Shown piece after piece: positions 5,108-6,769 of a stretch of DNA of 6,769 bases. The position numbers and the translations under genes are program-made. Each line of letters starts with the position of its first letter. Position 1 is the first letter of the stretch. Origin of the DNA: Clostridia bacterium (GTDB taxonomy: Bacteria; Bacillota; Clostridia; UBA1381); NCBI GenBank assembly GCA_017521775.1, contig JAFXBO010000222.1, forward strand, positions 1 to 6,769, in the 5' to 3' direction. The notes beneath the pieces were generated by a model. It was not told the DNA's origin. It saw only the letters and a list, made by a program, of their open reading frames with translations, and made no database searches.

Positions 5108-5782
5108 ATGATAACTCCAAGATTACAAATGATTATAGATTTAGTCTCTGAAAAAACTATTGCAGACATCGGAACTGACCATGCGTATATTCCAATTAAG
5201 CTTGCATCAATGGGCCAAATTGAAAAAGCGATTGCGACCGATAAAAATGAGGGGCCATTAAAAATTGCTGAGGAAAATGTATTCAGATACGGACTTTCAG
5301 ATAAAGTAAGCCTAAGACTTGGTTCGGGACTTGATCCAATAAATGAGGGAGAGTGTGAGCTTTTAATAATTGCAGGAATGGGTGGTAAGCTTATCGGTGA
5401 TATAATTGAAGATAATCTTAGTAAATCAAAAAGCTTTAAATTATTACTTCAACCGATGAATGCTCAGGCAGAGCTTCGCAAAAGACTTATAAATCTGGGA
5501 TTTAAGATTACAAAGGAATCACTTTCCTGTGAGGGGTTTAAAGTTTATAACGCATTTTGCTGCGAGAGAGGAAAACAAAAACTACCTGAAGAAAAATTTC
5601 TTCATATTCCTCTTGAACTTTCTTGCAACAAGTATTATAATATGTTAGTAGATAAAAAAATTCGTGAGCTAAATAAGATTATTAAAGGTCTTGAAAATGC
5701 TAAGACACCTGATTATTCTGAAATTGATTATTATAAGAATCTATTGGGTAAAATTGAAAATATGAATCAGAAGGGATTATGA
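5108..5782 (+). CDS. trmK: tRNA (adenine(22)-N1)-methyltransferase TrmK
   Basis: TrmK uses S-adenosylmethionine to methylate N1 of A22 in the D-arm of tRNAs, mainly tRNA-Ser and tRNA-Tyr in Bacillus, and acts in the cytoplasm. With the start chosen here the product has 224 residues, close to the roughly 235 of the Bacillus protein. It has the SAM-binding motif IADIGTDHAY (18-27), the family signature IIAGMGG (87-93) and LLLQPMNA (112-119), where relatives usually have QPN. The C-terminus (about 180-220) is a charged helical coiled-coil domain. ATG at 5108 is preferred because AAGGA (5094-5098) is 9 nt upstream; the in-frame ATG at 5102 is only 3 nt from it. It lies downstream of serS, whose product charges one of its tRNA substrates. 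In Bacillus the next gene is a Nif3-like protein; here it is a PqqD-like gene. Confidence 0.92.
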   Translation: MITPRLQMIIDLVSEKTIADIGTDHAYIPIKLASMGQIEKAIATDKNEGPLKIAEENVFRYGLSDKVSLRLGSGLDPINEGECELLIIAGMGGKLIGDIIEDNLSKSKSFKLLLQPMNAQAELRKRLINLGFKITKESLSCEGFKVYNAFCCERGKQKLPEEKFLHIPLELSCNKYYNMLVDKKIRELNKIIKGLENAKTPDYSEIDYYKNLLGKIENMNQKGL

Positions 5783-5784
5783 CA

Positions 5785-6051
5785 ATGAAAATTAAGGAAG
5801 GTTTTATTTTAAGAGAAGTTGCCGGAACTTTTGTTATTATATCTACAGGTGACGACAATCTTGACTTTAAGGGCGTTATAACCGTTAATGAGGTTGGGGC
5901 TCTCATTTGGCGCGGAGTTGAAGCAGGGAAGAGTACCGAAGAAATTGTTGATAAAATTTTATCTGAATATGATGTTCAAAGGGATGTTGCAACAGTTGAT
6001 TGCGATGAGTTTTTGCAACAGTTAATCGATAAAAATATTATTGAAAAATAA
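5785..6051 (+). CDS. Small PqqD-family (RRE-like winged-helix) protein
   Basis: This 88-residue protein has the PqqD-like pattern: an N-terminal strand pair (KIKEGFILREVAGTFVIIS, residues 2-20), the central VNEVGALIWRGVEAG segment (about 35-49), then two helices, KSTEEIVDKILSEYDVQ (50-66) and CDEFLQQLIDKNIIEK (73-88). In characterised pathways PqqD domains bind the leader of a ribosomally made peptide and present it to a radical SAM enzyme. No precursor or radical SAM gene is present in this window, so the partner is unknown. The ATG at 5785 is favoured: AAGGGA (5771-5776) lies 8 nt upstream. An alternative ATG at 5779 overlaps the trmK stop as ATGA but is only 2 nt from that site. Either way translation is likely coupled to trmK. 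A strong terminator follows at 6094. Confidence 0.85.
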   Translation: MKIKEGFILREVAGTFVIISTGDDNLDFKGVITVNEVGALIWRGVEAGKSTEEIVDKILSEYDVQRDVATVDCDEFLQQLIDKNIIEK

Positions 6052-6093
6052 AAATATCCTTAATTTCATCACGAATTTTTACATATTAAAAAT

Positions 6094-6129
6094 AAAGCAA
6101 CCGTCTTTTTAAAAGACGATTGCTTTTTT
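6094..6129. terminator. Bidirectional intrinsic terminator between convergent genes
   Basis: AAAGCAA (6094-6100) pairs with TTGCTTT (6120-6126), and CGTCTT (6102-6107) pairs with AAGACG (6113-6118), with one C-A mismatch and a short loop. A run of T's (6124-6129) follows on the plus strand; on the minus strand the stem is followed by a T-rich stretch (complement of 6084-6096). It can end both the trmK-pqqD-like transcript and the galE transcript. Confidence 0.92.
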
Positions 6130-6133
6130 ATTA

Positions 6134-6769
6134 TCATTCATTATAACCATTTGGATGTTTACTTTGCCATCTCCAGCTATCTTCACACATTTCTTTTACT
6201 TCTCTTGTTGCTTCCCACGAAAGTTCATCTTTGGCTTTCTTAGGATTTGCATAACACTCTGCTATATCACCTGGTCTTCTTTCATCTATCTGATAAGGAA
6301 TTTTTTTGCCACATGCTTCTTCAAAAGCGTGCATAAGCTCTAAAACTGAATATCCGTTACCTGTTCCGAGATTATAAATATGTACTCCTGATTCTCCCGT
6401 TTTCTTTTCAATAGACTTTAAATGTCCCAATGCCAAATCAACAACATGGATATAGTCTCTTACACCCGTTCCGTCTTTTGTATCATAATCATCTCCAAAG
6501 ACATGAAGCTTTTCTAATTTTCCTACTGCAACCTGAGAAATATATGACAAAAGATTATTTGGAACACCCTTTGGATCCTCACCCATATCTCCGCATTTAT
6601 TTGCACCAATCGGATTAAAATATCTCAAAAGTGTTATTGACCACTTATTATTTGCCTTATAAACATCCTGCAATATATTTTCAATCATCAATTTTGTTGA
6701 ACCGTATGGATTTGTTGTTGACAAAGGAAAATCCTCTGTAATAGGCACAGTTTTCGGAGTTCCGTAAAC
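6134..6769 (-). CDS. galE: UDP-glucose 4-epimerase GalE, C-terminal 211 residues; N-terminus beyond right edge
   Basis: GalE interconverts UDP-glucose and UDP-galactose with tightly bound NAD, in the Leloir pathway and in supplying sugars for the cell envelope. The reading frame is open to the last base of the window, so the GTG at 6748 is internal and not the start. The first visible residues, VYGTPKTVPITEDFP, follow the usual SSATVYG catalytic serine region. The Y22-G-S-T-K26 of the fragment is the catalytic YxxxK. RYFNP (49-53), the DGTGVRDYIHV substrate-binding segment and NLGTGNGYSV are all typical of GalE. About 120 residues with the Rossmann GxxGxxG motif should lie to the right. The protein ends with TGA at 6136-6134, only 8 bp from the shared terminator. 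The call is firm at family level; some relatives also act on UDP-GlcNAc, which the fragment cannot decide. Confidence 0.95.
   Translation of the reverse strand, partial: VYGTPKTVPITEDFPLSTTNPYGSTKLMIENILQDVYKANNKWSITLLRYFNPIGANKCGDMGEDPKGVPNNLLSYISQVAVGKLEKLHVFGDDYDTKDGTGVRDYIHVVDLALGHLKSIEKKTGESGVHIYNLGTGNGYSVLELMHAFEEACGKKIPYQIDERRPGDIAECYANPKKAKDELSWEATREVKEMCEDSWRWQSKHPNGYNE

Noticed and set aside
1..6769. CRISPR arrays, insertion sequences, phage or defence genes, tRNA or rRNA genes
   Set aside because: No repeat-spacer pattern, transposase, terminal repeat pair, tRNA-like cloverleaf or rRNA sequence was seen; every long open frame is assigned to a chromosomal gene or is a shadow of one.

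Overview
The window looks like a chromosomal segment from an AT-rich, spore-forming member of the Firmicutes, most likely class Clostridia. This rests on a spore germinant receptor gene (GerA family), a Soj/Spo0J-type ParABS locus with near-consensus Firmicutes parS sites, the AT-rich composition, and Gram-positive style ribosome binding sites. I cannot assign a genus. The gene set (parA, parB, serS) and a cluster of DnaA boxes suggest the segment lies in the origin-proximal part of the chromosome.

Layout, left to right. A GerA-family germinant receptor subunit (1-984, minus strand) enters from the left edge; its C-terminal part lies outside the window. It is divergent from a plus-strand run: parA (1188-1949), parB (1979-2830), a membrane-anchored coiled-coil protein of unknown function (2963-3415) and serS (3432-4703). 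The divergent spacer holds two parS sites 53 bp apart, and the second abuts the parA promoter. After serS comes a gene-free stretch of about 400 bp (4704-5107). It carries two perfect and four one-mismatch DnaA boxes, a 13-bp inverted repeat, a near-ideal vegetative promoter with a Spo0A (0A) box at its predicted start site, and a second promoter with a perfect DnaA box at its start site. This stretch leads into trmK (5108-5782), which is tightly coupled to a small PqqD-like protein (5785-6051). A bidirectional hairpin terminator (6094-6129) separates that gene from the convergent galE (6134-6769, minus strand), whose N-terminal part is cut off by the right edge.

How it fits together. ParA, ParB and parS form the chromosome segregation and origin-organising module. 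The DnaA-box cluster is either the replication origin or a DnaA-binding regulatory/titration site. The 0A box inside it resembles, in outline, the known Bacillus arrangement in which Spo0A acts at the origin during sporulation. serS, trmK and galE are housekeeping genes. The two least explained genes are the coiled-coil membrane protein between parB and serS and the PqqD-like protein coupled to trmK. The most interesting element is the serS-trmK intergenic region. No mobile element, CRISPR array or RNA gene was recognised.
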